Assembly (NCBI GenBank): GCA_021299035.1 | Contig: JAJTGD010000001.1 | Coordinates: 1-64,000 of the forward strand | DNA length: 64,000 bases | Origin: Oxalobacteraceae bacterium | GTDB taxonomy: Bacteria; Pseudomonadota; Gammaproteobacteria; Burkholderiales; Burkholderiaceae_D | Direction of reading: 5' to 3' | Part shown: piece after piece, positions 26,757 to 35,682 of the stretch | Layout of the letters: each line of letters starts with the position of its first letter | Numbering within the stretch: the first letter of the stretch is position 1 | Made by a program: the position numbers and the translations under genes | The notes under the pieces: model-generated | Told to the model about the DNA's origin: nothing | Databases searched by the model: none | The model's input: only the letters and a program-made list of their open reading frames with translations

Positions 26757-26943
26757 CAGCCGAGCCCATGTCCCGGTATGGGTTTGACAAGCAAAAAATT
26801 TTCAAAACGCGTAGAAAAAGTTTTCACCGAGTCACGGTCGAATCGGCAAGATTGGTCCTGCAAACGCATGGACAAGGCTTCTCCGCTTCAATATGATGTC
26901 CGATTCGCATTTAAAACGCTGATACAAGCGGAGGAGATCCCCC

Positions 26944-28596
26944 ATGTGGTCACAAGTTTATGACCCGTTCAACAATGTTTGGTTGTCGACCATCGCTGCA
27001 GCAATTCCTGTTGTGGTGATGCTGGCGGCGCTTGCCTTCTTCCATATCAAAGCGCATATCGCCGCGCTGATGGGTTTGGTGTCAGCGTTGGTGGTGGCTA
27101 TTGTTGGCTTCACAATGCCTGCAGATGCTGCGATTTCTTCTGCGCTCTACGGCGCGGCCTATGGCCTGTTCCCGATCGGCTGGATCATTCTCAACGTGAT
27201 CTTTTTGTACCAGCTGACTGATCGCAAGGGACAGTTCAAAATTCTTCGTGAGAGCATCGCCGGCATTTCCGGCGATCGTCGCTTGCAGCTGCTGCTGATT
27301 GCGTTCTCGTTCGGTGCGTTCTTTGAAGGTGCTGGCGGCTTCGGTACACCAGTCGCAGTCACCGGTGCAATGCTGATCGGTTTGGGTTTCGCACCCTTGG
27401 CAGCTTCAGGCTTGTCGCTGATCGCGAACACCGCGCCTGTGGCTTATGGCGCACTGGGCACGCCGATCATCGCGCTGGCCGCAGTGACCGGCCTCGACAT
27501 GCTGCAACTGTCCGCTATGGTTGGTCGCCAATTGCCGGTGTTCTCGCTGATCGTTCCGTTCTGGTTGGTCTGGGCGTTCTGTGGCTTCCGCGGCATGTTG
27601 GCGGTGTGGCCAGCGATTCTGGTCGGTGGCGCTGCGTTTGCGATTCCACAGTATTTCATCTCCAACTTCCACGGCCCATGGCTGGTTGACGTTGGCGCTG
27701 CGGTTAGCTCCATGGTTTGCCTCACCTTGTTCCTGAAAGTGTGGCACCCAAAAGAGATCATGACCTCGCCGTCAGGCAAGTTCGAGGGCGCCGATGAACA
27801 AGCACCCGCAACCCTAGGGCACGGTTACTCGCGTAAAGAAGTCATGGATGCCTGGACACCATGGCTCGTACTCTCGGTGATCGTACTTCTGTGGGGCATC
27901 CCAGAGTGGAAGAAAGCACTCGACGGTATCTCGATCATCAAGATCGAATGGTCCCACTTGCATAACGTCATCCAAAAGATGCCGCCGGTTGCACCAACAC
28001 CGAAGATCGAAGAAGCGATTTTCAAACTCAACTGGCTATCGGCGACCGGTACCGGCATCTTCATCGCGTCGGTCATCTCTGCATTCCTGATGGGTTATCG
28101 CGTGCGTGAGATGCTAGCTGTGTATTGGGACACGCTAAAGCTGCTGAAGTACTCGCTGATCACCATCGCTGCGATGCTCGCGCTCGGCTACTGCACCCGC
28201 TACTCAGGTGTGGATTCCACGCTCGGCTTAGCGTTTGCCAATACCGGCATCTTCTATCCGTTCTTCGGCACCCTGCTCGGATGGTTGGGTGTTGCGCTGA
28301 CAGGTTCCGATACCGCATCAAATGTGCTGTTTGGTGGTCTGCAAAAAACCTCGGCCGAGCAGCTCGGTTTGTCGCCGGTTCTGATGGCAGCGGCCAACTC
28401 ATCGGGCGGTGTGATGGGCAAAATGATCGATGCACAATCGATCGTGGTCGCCTCGACCGCGACCAAGTGGTACGGCCACGAAGGTGAGATCTTGCGTTAC
28501 GTGTTCTTCCATTCCATTGCACTCGCTGCTTTGGTGGGATTGTTGGTCACCTTGCAGGCTTACGTTCATCCGTTCACGCTACTCGTGATTCCATAA
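26944..28596 (+). CDS. lldP: L-lactate permease LldP
   Basis: The 550-residue membrane protein has about 12-14 hydrophobic segments and the LctP-family motifs FGAFFEGAGGFGTPVAVTGAML and ALTGSDTASNVLFGGLQ, and ends with a TM segment reaching the C terminus. LldP/GlcA permeases take up L-lactate, D-lactate or glycolate with protons. A strong GGAGGAGA ribosome binding site precedes ATG 26944. No lactate dehydrogenase or LldR regulator gene is adjacent. A rho-independent terminator follows. Confidence 0.95.
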   Translation: MWSQVYDPFNNVWLSTIAAAIPVVVMLAALAFFHIKAHIAALMGLVSALVVAIVGFTMPADAAISSALYGAAYGLFPIGWIILNVIFLYQLTDRKGQFKILRESIAGISGDRRLQLLLIAFSFGAFFEGAGGFGTPVAVTGAMLIGLGFAPLAASGLSLIANTAPVAYGALGTPIIALAAVTGLDMLQLSAMVGRQLPVFSLIVPFWLVWAFCGFRGMLAVWPAILVGGAAFAIPQYFISNFHGPWLVDVGAAVSSMVCLTLFLKVWHPKEIMTSPSGKFEGADEQAPATLGHGYSRKEVMDAWTPWLVLSVIVLLWGIPEWKKALDGISIIKIEWSHLHNVIQKMPPVAPTPKIEEAIFKLNWLSATGTGIFIASVISAFLMGYRVREMLAVYWDTLKLLKYSLITIAAMLALGYCTRYSGVDSTLGLAFANTGIFYPFFGTLLGWLGVALTGSDTASNVLFGGLQKTSAEQLGLSPVLMAAANSSGGVMGKMIDAQSIVVASTATKWYGHEGEILRYVFFHSIALAALVGLLVTLQAYVHPFTLLVIP

Positions 28597-28616
28597 AACC
28601 GAGTGACTGAACCGCG

Positions 28617-28652
28617 AACCGTGCAGTGCTGCAAGGCCTGCACGGTTTTTTA
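28617..28652 (+). terminator. Rho-independent terminator after lldP
   Basis: AACCGTGCAG (28617-28626) pairs perfectly with CTGCACGGTT (28638-28647), and a run of T follows to 28651. Confidence 0.93.
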
Positions 28653-28753
28653 TTTGCTGCCGAGCTAGAAAACACAGCCAATTAACGCAATTCGATTGAG
28701 AGCCCGCAATCAACGTGCCGATCGATTTGCATTTATCGCCGCTAGCCGAAAAG

Positions 28754-28786
28754 ATGTCTGCTCCTTCCACAAACAGGAGCAGACAT
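28754..28786 (+). promoter_or_regulatory. Perfect 12-bp hairpin hiding the ribosome binding site and start codon
   Basis: ATGTCTGCTCCT (28754-28765) is the exact reverse complement of AGGAGCAGACAT (28775-28786), with the 9-base loop TCCACAAAC between. The right arm holds the AGGAG Shine-Dalgarno sequence and the first two bases of the ATG at 28785. In the mRNA this would block initiation unless opened by temperature, a protein, an RNA or a translating ribosome. Confidence 0.85.
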
Positions 28787-29711
28787 GAATGGCATCTCGC
28801 AATCGGGCGCTTACGGTTCGCAAGCCCTGTCACCTCAGGGATTTTTCGGCAGCATGCTAGGCGCTCCGGTCGGTGGGCTGATTGGTCGCGGCATTGGCGG
28901 CATGTTTGGCCAATCTGGCGCCGGCAGCCAGATCGGACAGCTTGCAGGTGGCATTGGCGGCGCGCTACTACCTTTCTCGGCTGATCCGATGCAAGCCTAT
29001 GCACAACAACTCGCACAACAGCAAGTGCTTCAACAACAACTCCAACAACTTCAACTGCAGCAACAACTTCAACAACTTCAACAACTCGCGCAGCAACAAC
29101 AACTTCAACAACCTTCACAGTTTCAACAACCCTCACAGCAGCAGCAACTCTCTCCACAAGGATGGTTCGGCAACCTGATCGGTCAAATCGGTCAGCCGCT
29201 TGGGGGTGCCATTGGCGGCATTTTTGGTCAACCACACATCGGTAGTCAGTTGGGTGGTTACGCCGGACAGCTTGGTCGCATGCTGCCGTTCTCGGCTGAC
29301 ACCATGCAGCAGGCCTATGGACAACAAACCTATGGTCAACAAGCACCGACGCAAGCGTATGCATCGCAAGGCTATGCACCGCAGGGTTGGATCGGCAACC
29401 TGATTGGCCAGATCGGTCAACCCGTCGGTACCGCGATCGGTGGGCTGCATGGGCAACCGGCATTGGGTGGGCAGATCGGAAGTATCGCTGCACAGATCGG
29501 TCGGCTACTTCCGTTCCAAGCCGATCCCGCACAACAAGCCTTGGTGCAGCAAATGGCACAGCAGCAGTGGGCACAGCAATTAGCGCAAATGCAGCTGGTA
29601 CAGCAAATGGCACAGCAGATGGTGCAGCAATTAGCGCAGCAGTTATCCCAGCAGCAGCCCTATGCCACTGCTGGTCAACAAGCCTACGGTGCAGGCCAGA
29701 CCTTGCACTAA
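28785..29711 (+). CDS. Gly-zipper/Gln-rich protein with three internal repeats
   Basis: The 308-residue protein has three copies of a 50-56-residue module at about 16-71, 123-178 and 198-250. Each has PQG(F/W)(F/I)G, a glycine-zipper core such as QPLGGAIGGIFGQP, GxQ(I/L)GxxAxQ(L/I)GR and ends LLPF-ADP. Gln-rich linkers (72-122 and 251-292), mostly QQL and QQM units, join or follow them. There is no signal peptide or Cys. Glycine zippers pack in membranes or assemblies and Gln-rich runs form coiled coils, so self-assembly is a reasonable inference. It leads a run with an I9-like protein and a subtilase. I recognise no named family. Confidence 0.85.
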   Translation: MNGISQSGAYGSQALSPQGFFGSMLGAPVGGLIGRGIGGMFGQSGAGSQIGQLAGGIGGALLPFSADPMQAYAQQLAQQQVLQQQLQQLQLQQQLQQLQQLAQQQQLQQPSQFQQPSQQQQLSPQGWFGNLIGQIGQPLGGAIGGIFGQPHIGSQLGGYAGQLGRMLPFSADTMQQAYGQQTYGQQAPTQAYASQGYAPQGWIGNLIGQIGQPVGTAIGGLHGQPALGGQIGSIAAQIGRLLPFQADPAQQALVQQMAQQQWAQQLAQMQLVQQMAQQMVQQLAQQLSQQQPYATAGQQAYGAGQTLH

Positions 29712-29777
29712 TGGGGGCAAGTGAGGCGCCGGCCGAAACCGGCGCAGCAGTCTCTATCCGCAGTAAAGGAGAACATC

Positions 29778-30053
29778 ATGTCAAGCATCCAAAGTAGTCC
29801 GGGCCGCGGTCGGTACCTCGTCAGCAGCGCTAGTGGGGCCAAGCTGTCCACTTTCTTATCCGAAGTCGGCGCACAACCCGAGGTAAAGCTGGTCGAAAAG
29901 ATTGGCCCGTCAGAAGCACCGCACACCGCAGTGTTCGATATGTCGCATGAAAAAGCTGCGCAGCTAGAGAAAAGCTTCGCTGGCGTGGGCGAGCTCAAGA
30001 TCGAGCCGGATCAGCGGGTGAAGATGATGGACAAACCGGCGACCAGCCAATAA
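29778..30053 (+). CDS. Stand-alone I9-propeptide-like protein
   Basis: The 91-residue protein starts at ATG 29778 with AAAGGAG upstream. The pattern RYLVSSASG, AVFDMSHEKAAQLEKSF, ELKIEPDQRVKMM matches the ferredoxin-like inhibitor I9 fold of subtilisin propeptides, in which the C-terminal strand blocks the protease active site. It has no signal peptide. It lies 66 bases after the Gln-rich gene and 24 before the subtilase, whose own N-terminal region (residues 61-150) has the same strand/helix pattern (ALMHEDKAQALAQQAQ, LIVERDQPL). I infer that it is a chaperone or inhibitor of that protease. Confidence 0.75.
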   Translation: MSSIQSSPGRGRYLVSSASGAKLSTFLSEVGAQPEVKLVEKIGPSEAPHTAVFDMSHEKAAQLEKSFAGVGELKIEPDQRVKMMDKPATSQ

Positions 30054-30077
30054 ACCGTCAATGTCGAAAGGATTGTC

Positions 30078-32015
30078 ATGGCCACTAAATCAGATTCCGA
30101 CAAAGCTTCAGCGGCGTCAAGTACGGGTGTAAATCCGGCTTCGGCTTCGGGGGCGGCGTCAGGTGCGGGCATCAATCCAGCTTCGGCAGCGTCGAGCCCG
30201 GGTGTGAATCCGGGCTCGAGCGTGAATCCCGCTTCACGCGGGATCACGCAGCGCAAGGGTCAGTTTCTGATCGCACCGCGCCGTAATCTGGGAATGCAAA
30301 TGATGGGGATTGCACCACTGAGTTTTTCGATGGTCGAGCAGGCGCTGAAAGAATCACCCGATATAGAGATCATTGATCGCGTTGGACCAAAGCAGGTGGT
30401 TGGCGCACTCGGCACCGGTATGCAAGAAGGCGGTGTGCTGGTGGCGCTCATGCATGAAGACAAAGCGCAGGCACTGGCACAACAGGCGCAAGGTCAGCTG
30501 ATTGTTGAACGTGATCAGCCATTACAGCTGCATGAGGTTAGCTACCTGCAGCAGCCACCTTTGGCCAACTGTAATTTGCCAGCGGCCGGTGCTGCGTTTA
30601 CGGCAGAGTTTGTGGTGATGGGCAAAGGACAACCGGTTGCCGGTGCCGAGGTCTACTTATACGGCAGCATGCTGCCCGCGCAGGGCGTCACTGATGCGCA
30701 GGGCCGCGTGCGGCTCGCACTCTATGGTGAAACTGCGGCCAGTCTGCGTAAGCTATACGTCAAGCCACGCGCTGACTTCTGGAGCTTCTACCAAATGCAA
30801 CCAGATATCAGCGACACCGAGCTCAACATGGTGGGCCTGCGCGCACTCTCCGATTGGCCCAGTCTTAAAAACTTCCCACAGCAACAGCAGCTGACCTGGG
30901 GCCAACGCGCGATGCGATTGGATCAATTGCCTAATACTTTCCGCGGCCAAGGCGTCAAAGTGGCGGTGATTGATTCTGGTTGTGCTAACTCGCATTCAGA
31001 TCTGACGCAGGTAGCGCGCGGCTATGACATCGTCAACAAGTCGGTCAGCACTGCTACATGGAATATCGACACACTCGCACATGGCTCTCACTGCACCGGA
31101 TTAATCGCAGGGCTTGACTCAGCTGGCGGTATTCGCGGCTTCGTGCCGGATGCAGAGATTCATGTCTGCAAGCTGTTCCCGGGTGGGCAGGTCAGTCAAC
31201 TGATTGATGCACTGGAGTACTGCATCGAGCAGCAGATTGATGTGGTGAACATGTCGCTCGGTGGTGCCGAACCCTCGGAAGCGCTCGAGCAGCAAATCGT
31301 ACGCGCCAGGCAGGCGGGTATTGCCTGCATTGTGGCTGCGGGTAACTCGGGTGGCGTCGTGCAATACCCTGGGTCTTCACCGAATGTACTGACGGTTGCC
31401 GCCATTGGTCGTGTCAATGAATTCCCGGCGGATAGCTATCACGCACAGACCGTCACGCCGGTGGTGGATGCCAACGGCTTCTTCTCGGCCAGCTTCACAT
31501 GCTATGGCCCTGAAGTATCAGTCTGCGCACCCGGCGTAGCGATTACGTCGTCCGTACCTGAAAATAGCTATGCCGCGTGGGATGGCACCTCGATGGCAGC
31601 ACCTCATGTCACCGGTCTTGCAGCACTCGCTCTGGCGCATCATCCAGATTTTCGAGGGAGCGGACAAATGCGAAGCGCTGCACGCGTAGAGCGACTTTTT
31701 CAGATCATCAAGCAATCATGTCAGCCACTCATGCTCGGCGACCAGCGCCGTACCGGCTTTGGTTTACCCGATACCTTGCGAGCAGTCGGTTTGGCCGCAC
31801 CACAAGGCCTGCCGACATCTGCCAGCACCAATGCCGGACTCAGCGCATTAATGGGGATACCGGCAATGCAAGCGATTCGCATGGGGTACCGCGATCTGCC
31901 GGCACTACAAGCGCAAAGTGCAGCGCTTGGCATGCCGCTCGGACTGATGTCATTCCCGTTCTCGGGTGGCTACCCGCCCTCTTTGAACACCGGCATGATG
32001 ACTAGCCTTTGGTAG
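30078..32015 (+). CDS. Subtilase (S8 peptidase) without signal peptide
   Basis: The 645-residue protein begins with a disordered Ser/Ala/Gly region bearing NPAS/NPGS repeats (residues 18-53), then an I9-like prodomain (61-150), a carboxypeptidase-regulatory-like beta domain (172-230) and the S8 catalytic domain. The triad is D299 (VIDSG), H335 (HGSHCTG) and S505 (GTSMAAPH), with oxyanion N423. It is complete and presumably active. No signal peptide or membrane segment is seen, unlike most bacterial subtilases, so it acts inside the cell or leaves by another route. The C-terminal 110 residues are hydrophobic and Gly/Met-rich without a known domain. It follows the I9-like gene by 24 bases. Confidence 0.9.
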   Translation: MATKSDSDKASAASSTGVNPASASGAASGAGINPASAASSPGVNPGSSVNPASRGITQRKGQFLIAPRRNLGMQMMGIAPLSFSMVEQALKESPDIEIIDRVGPKQVVGALGTGMQEGGVLVALMHEDKAQALAQQAQGQLIVERDQPLQLHEVSYLQQPPLANCNLPAAGAAFTAEFVVMGKGQPVAGAEVYLYGSMLPAQGVTDAQGRVRLALYGETAASLRKLYVKPRADFWSFYQMQPDISDTELNMVGLRALSDWPSLKNFPQQQQLTWGQRAMRLDQLPNTFRGQGVKVAVIDSGCANSHSDLTQVARGYDIVNKSVSTATWNIDTLAHGSHCTGLIAGLDSAGGIRGFVPDAEIHVCKLFPGGQVSQLIDALEYCIEQQIDVVNMSLGGAEPSEALEQQIVRARQAGIACIVAAGNSGGVVQYPGSSPNVLTVAAIGRVNEFPADSYHAQTVTPVVDANGFFSASFTCYGPEVSVCAPGVAITSSVPENSYAAWDGTSMAAPHVTGLAALALAHHPDFRGSGQMRSAARVERLFQIIKQSCQPLMLGDQRRTGFGLPDTLRAVGLAAPQGLPTSASTNAGLSALMGIPAMQAIRMGYRDLPALQAQSAALGMPLGLMSFPFSGGYPPSLNTGMMTSLW

Positions 32016-32178
32016 AACTGTACTGCTGCACGTGGCGCTGATCACGCCGTCATTGCCTAGTTTTTCTTTAACTTAATTTCTGTGGCATGACAAATGGTCT
32101 GATGGCGCATGAGGGTGCGGTGGAACTTGTCAACCACCGCACAGTCATCATAGACATCACGCCGCGACAAGGAGCATC

Positions 32179-32526
32179 ATGCAACCACTTCACCATCAGC
32201 TTGCGCCAGAACACGCGCTCGCATCGCAAGATAGCTATAACCCGAGTCGGCTACTGGATACGCTGCGCGAGCGGATGCAGCTGAAGAACGATGCCGCGCT
32301 TTCACGTGCACTGGAGGTGGCGCCGCCCGTCATTAGCAAGATACGGCACCGCGCACTGCCGGTAGGTGCCTCGATGCTGATTCGCATGCATGAAGTAACC
32401 GACCTCAGCATTCGTGAACTGCGCGATCTGATGGGCGATCGTCGCGCCAAGTACCGCATCTCGGATATTCAGGGAAAACCGAAAGCGCGGTCGCCTTCGG
32501 CCTTGGGAACCACTGCGCAGAGTTGA
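32179..32526 (+). CDS. Small XRE-like helix-turn-helix regulator
   Basis: The 115-residue protein has an HTH centred on NDAALSRALEVAPPVISKIRHRALPVGASMLIRMHEV (about residues 38-75), followed by LSIRELRDLMGDRRAKYR and a basic tail. The ATG at 32179 is preceded by AAGGAGCATC. Related small regulators are common in Burkholderiales, with no role known to me. It is 163 bases after the subtilase and could regulate that run or simply be a neighbour. Confidence 0.85.
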   Translation: MQPLHHQLAPEHALASQDSYNPSRLLDTLRERMQLKNDAALSRALEVAPPVISKIRHRALPVGASMLIRMHEVTDLSIRELRDLMGDRRAKYRISDIQGKPKARSPSALGTTAQS

Positions 32527-32587
32527 TGTTGCTGGCGTCGGCTAGATGAGGTTGATGGCACCGGCGAGCGGATATTGACGGCGCCGG

Positions 32588-33877
32588 TTAAGTGAACAAG
32601 TTAAACGTGTCGAAACTGCCCGACAGCAGCGACTTGCTGTCGGCATGGCCGAGCCAGCCCTCAATCAGGCTGGCGTAGACACGACGAAAATCCGTGCTGA
32701 ACTTCAAGTTACCGCCCTCGTCCAGATCCGTGAGTAATGGCACGCCACCGTAGTGACCGCCTCGCACGCGATTACCAATCACATACATTTGATTAGCGGT
32801 GCCATGATCCGTACCTAAGCTTGTGTTTTCAGCAGCGCGACGACCGAACTCCGAGAACACCAAGACACTCACATCATCCGCGCGACCAATGCGCTGCATA
32901 TCGCCGATAAAACCGGCAACCGCGTCCGACACATAGGACAACAACCGACCATGTAGCTCGGCTTGCTGCACATGCGTGTCAAAGGCATTGTGGCGATACG
33001 AAACATAAAACAAACGCGTTGGTAGACCCGCATGAATCATCGAGGCCACCTTCGGCAAATCGAGCGAGATAATGCCGTAGTCGACCGGTGTCTTGTAAGC
33101 CTCCCAAGCCGAACGCACCAGCTGCGATGCTTGTCGCGCACTTTGCGCCACCTCATCGAGGTATTTGCGTGAAGCGCTACCCGCCTCTGCAGTAACCGCG
33201 TTATCCAGCAGCGCACGACTCTGGCGCAAGCCCTTGCGCGCAAAGCGCTCGGGATCATCGAACACCACCGGCACATGCCGCGCTGATCGCACGGCAAGCG
33301 ACTGCCGCTCATCGATGTTCACTAAAAAATTCGGAGTGAGCTGCGGATCAATTGCATCCGCCACGCGACCCAGCCAGCCATAAGGCTCACCCGTGTTGGG
33401 CGCGCCGGTGTGCCAATACGCAGCCGAGGTGAAGTGCGAGAACGACGGTTGCGCATAACCACAACCATGCACAATCGCCATCTTGCCGTCTTTGAACAAA
33501 CGCTCAAAGCCCGACATCGAAGGATTGAAACCGAAGCGGTCATCAATCTTGCGCACCTTGTCAGGGCGAATACCAATGCGTGGACGCAAACGATAGTAAA
33601 CATCATCCGCATACGGCACCAAGGTATTCAAACCATCATTGGCACCCGACAGCTCAACTACAACCAGGATAGGCTGCTTGGTTGATGTCGCCGCTGCAGC
33701 CGGAAATGGCAAGCCCAGCGAAAGACCGGCGGCACTCAAGCTCTTTAGCAAGGTACGGCGCGTGAGCAAAGCCTGATCGTGACGATGCTGGCCGTGATTG
33801 TGCAGATGATCGTGTTGATCATCCTGATGATGGCTCTGCAATTGTTGGTGATGATGAGTTTTCACGCTTCGCACCAT
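32588..33877 (-). CDS. DUF1501 protein with Tat signal and His-rich N terminus
   Basis: The 429-residue protein belongs to the DUF1501 (COG4102) group, which shares the alkaline-phosphatase/sulfatase-like fold; typical parts are VVVELSGANDGLNTLVPY, the LVFSEFGRRAAENTSLGTDHGTA segment and VYASLIEGWLG. A twin-arginine signal is visible as TRRTLLKSLSAAGLSLGLPFPAAAA (residues 41-64). Unusually, 38 residues rich in His, Gln and Asp precede it, beginning THHHQQLQSHHQ. The partner DUF1800 gene lies five bases upstream. The pair is widespread in proteobacteria and thought to act in the periplasm, but the reaction is unknown. Confidence 0.9.
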   Translation of the reverse strand: MVRSVKTHHHQQLQSHHQDDQHDHLHNHGQHRHDQALLTRRTLLKSLSAAGLSLGLPFPAAAATSTKQPILVVVELSGANDGLNTLVPYADDVYYRLRPRIGIRPDKVRKIDDRFGFNPSMSGFERLFKDGKMAIVHGCGYAQPSFSHFTSAAYWHTGAPNTGEPYGWLGRVADAIDPQLTPNFLVNIDERQSLAVRSARHVPVVFDDPERFARKGLRQSRALLDNAVTAEAGSASRKYLDEVAQSARQASQLVRSAWEAYKTPVDYGIISLDLPKVASMIHAGLPTRLFYVSYRHNAFDTHVQQAELHGRLLSYVSDAVAGFIGDMQRIGRADDVSVLVFSEFGRRAAENTSLGTDHGTANQMYVIGNRVRGGHYGGVPLLTDLDEGGNLKFSTDFRRVYASLIEGWLGHADSKSLLSGSFDTFNLFT

Positions 33878-33882
33878 GCGGC

Positions 33883-35682
33883 TTAACCTAATTGGTAAAC
33901 AGGGAGTGACAAGATCACGTGCAGCGTATTGCGCAGCGCATCTTCCATATAGCTGTCGGCGAGTTTCAGATCAGAGGTGCCGAGATCTGTCGCCAGCAAG
34001 CTAGCTAACTTGGCGCGTGTATCGCCATCCACCGGCACCACCAAAAACCGCAGCAGCAAATGATCAACCGCTTCTTGCGCAGTACGGCAGCCCGCATCAC
34101 GCACCAGCTTGGCAAGATCAAGTCTCGCTGGCGCACGGGGTATCGGCTTCACCTTCTCAATTGCTTTTCGCCACGCGTGGTAACTCGCCAAGCGCGTATT
34201 GAAATCTTCATCGCGATCGTTTTGCATCGACATCGAGGTCACCTCTTTACCATCCGGCTTGGTGGCGGTGGTGATATCCGCGCCCATCGCGAGCTTGTCA
34301 GCGACCGGCACAATGCCGTAGCGGTCTTCGGGCACTCGGTCAGTGGCGACAAAATCAATCGGTGGAAACACCGTGTCGTAAACAAAATTACCCCTGACCA
34401 GCAGCAGGCCCGGCGTAATCCAGCTGTTACCGCTGGCCCAGCCTGCAACGTTCGGTGGGAACAGCAGCTTCTGCCCCATGGCATCGGTCAGATTATTAAA
34501 ATCCGGGATCCCTGGAATTTCTTTCAGACCCATCCTGCGGTAAGTCGAAACTACCAGTTCAACCGGCGATTTAATGCGCGTGCCGACTGAGGCATCCGCG
34601 TAAAAATCCTGCGACAAAAGCAGTGTCTCGAGGAAGGGTGCGATCTCGTATTTGTTATCGCGCAGCAGCTTGCCCAGCTTGACACGCATCTCGGGCGAAA
34701 TCTCTTCGCGAACAAAATAGCGGTACAGCTTACTGGCAATGAATTCTGCAGTGACGGGCTTCGACAGAATAATGTCGATCACCTGCACGCCATCAAACTT
34801 ACCCTGACGACCGAGCACGGTCTTGACACCATCATCATGCTGCGCCGGATTGATCACAAAATCCAAACCGCGGTAATTCCAACCGGTAAAGGCACGTGCC
34901 GCCTCGCGAATATCTTCTTCGCTGTAATTGCCCACACCCATCGAGAATAATTCCATGATCTCGCGCGCAAAGTTTTCATTTGGTGCGCCCTTCACATTCA
35001 CCGCAGCGTCCAGATACGCCAGCATCGCCGGGTCTTGCGCCACAGCGATTAGCAGATCACGAAAACTACCGGTGGCTTTCGCGCGAAGCGTCTCGTTTTG
35101 TTTGAGCATCTTGCGGTAGTCGCGTACTTTCTCATCGCTGGTCGCAAAATGGCCATGCCAGAAGAGCGTCATTTTTTCTTCTAATGGACGCGGCGTGTTC
35201 AGCATGCGGTTGGCCCACCAATAGCCGATCCGTTGCGATTCCAACTTACTGACACGCAGCCAGTACAAATACCGATCTGCTACCTGCTGCAGCCGGCGAT
35301 TCCCCTCCGGCTTTACTTTCACGCCCAATGCTTCGCCCTCGGCCTTAGCCTTGTCGGTTGCGGCGGGGCGTGAGGGTGAGAAAGGATCCAGCCCGGGATC
35401 GAACGCCCCTGAGGCGTCGAATGGTGGCAAGGCATGACGAATCGATTGATACCGAACCAGCGTGCGCACCGCTACAGCGGGCGTCATCTTTGCGAAACGT
35501 TCGACCTCGGTTGGGGTTCCACCGAAACCCGCGCGCTCCAGCAAATGCGCTGCGCGGTCACGGTTCCAGTCCTTGGCAGGGATGGGGGCAAGTTGATCCT
35601 GCCATTCAGCAGGGGCTGCCGATACGGCCGTCGCGACAAGCGCGAACAGCACGGAAGAAACGTTTCGAATGATTAGATTCAT
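33883..35682 (-). CDS. DUF1800 family secreted protein
   Basis: The 599-residue protein has a Sec signal peptide (LIIRNVSSVLFALVATAVSAAPA) and the DUF1800 signatures AAHLLERAGFGGTP, WHGHFATS, NENFAREIMELFSMGVGNYSEEDIREAARAFTGW and LLLSQDFY. The family nearly always accompanies DUF1501, as here with a five-base gap, and the two are thought to work together outside the cytoplasm. The function is unknown. It is the first gene of the pair; its start lies 282 bases from the divergent di-heme peroxidase gene. Confidence 0.92.
   Translation of the reverse strand: MNLIIRNVSSVLFALVATAVSAAPAEWQDQLAPIPAKDWNRDRAAHLLERAGFGGTPTEVERFAKMTPAVAVRTLVRYQSIRHALPPFDASGAFDPGLDPFSPSRPAATDKAKAEGEALGVKVKPEGNRRLQQVADRYLYWLRVSKLESQRIGYWWANRMLNTPRPLEEKMTLFWHGHFATSDEKVRDYRKMLKQNETLRAKATGSFRDLLIAVAQDPAMLAYLDAAVNVKGAPNENFAREIMELFSMGVGNYSEEDIREAARAFTGWNYRGLDFVINPAQHDDGVKTVLGRQGKFDGVQVIDIILSKPVTAEFIASKLYRYFVREEISPEMRVKLGKLLRDNKYEIAPFLETLLLSQDFYADASVGTRIKSPVELVVSTYRRMGLKEIPGIPDFNNLTDAMGQKLLFPPNVAGWASGNSWITPGLLLVRGNFVYDTVFPPIDFVATDRVPEDRYGIVPVADKLAMGADITTATKPDGKEVTSMSMQNDRDEDFNTRLASYHAWRKAIEKVKPIPRAPARLDLAKLVRDAGCRTAQEAVDHLLLRFLVVPVDGDTRAKLASLLATDLGTSDLKLADSYMEDALRNTLHVILSLPVYQLG

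Noticed and set aside
26778-26963. Small plus-strand frame upstream of lldP
   Set aside because: It overlaps the lldP ribosome binding site and start, and its composition is not protein-like. A leader peptide cannot be fully excluded.
28579-29613. Minus-strand frame of 344 residues opposite the Gln-rich gene
   Set aside because: It is Arg/Val-rich low-complexity sequence produced by the Gln-repeat codons on the other strand. The plus-strand frame has the ribosome binding site and repeat structure.
32087-32284. Frame of 65 residues overlapping the XRE-like gene
   Set aside because: It shares bases with the HTH gene in another frame and lacks a domain.
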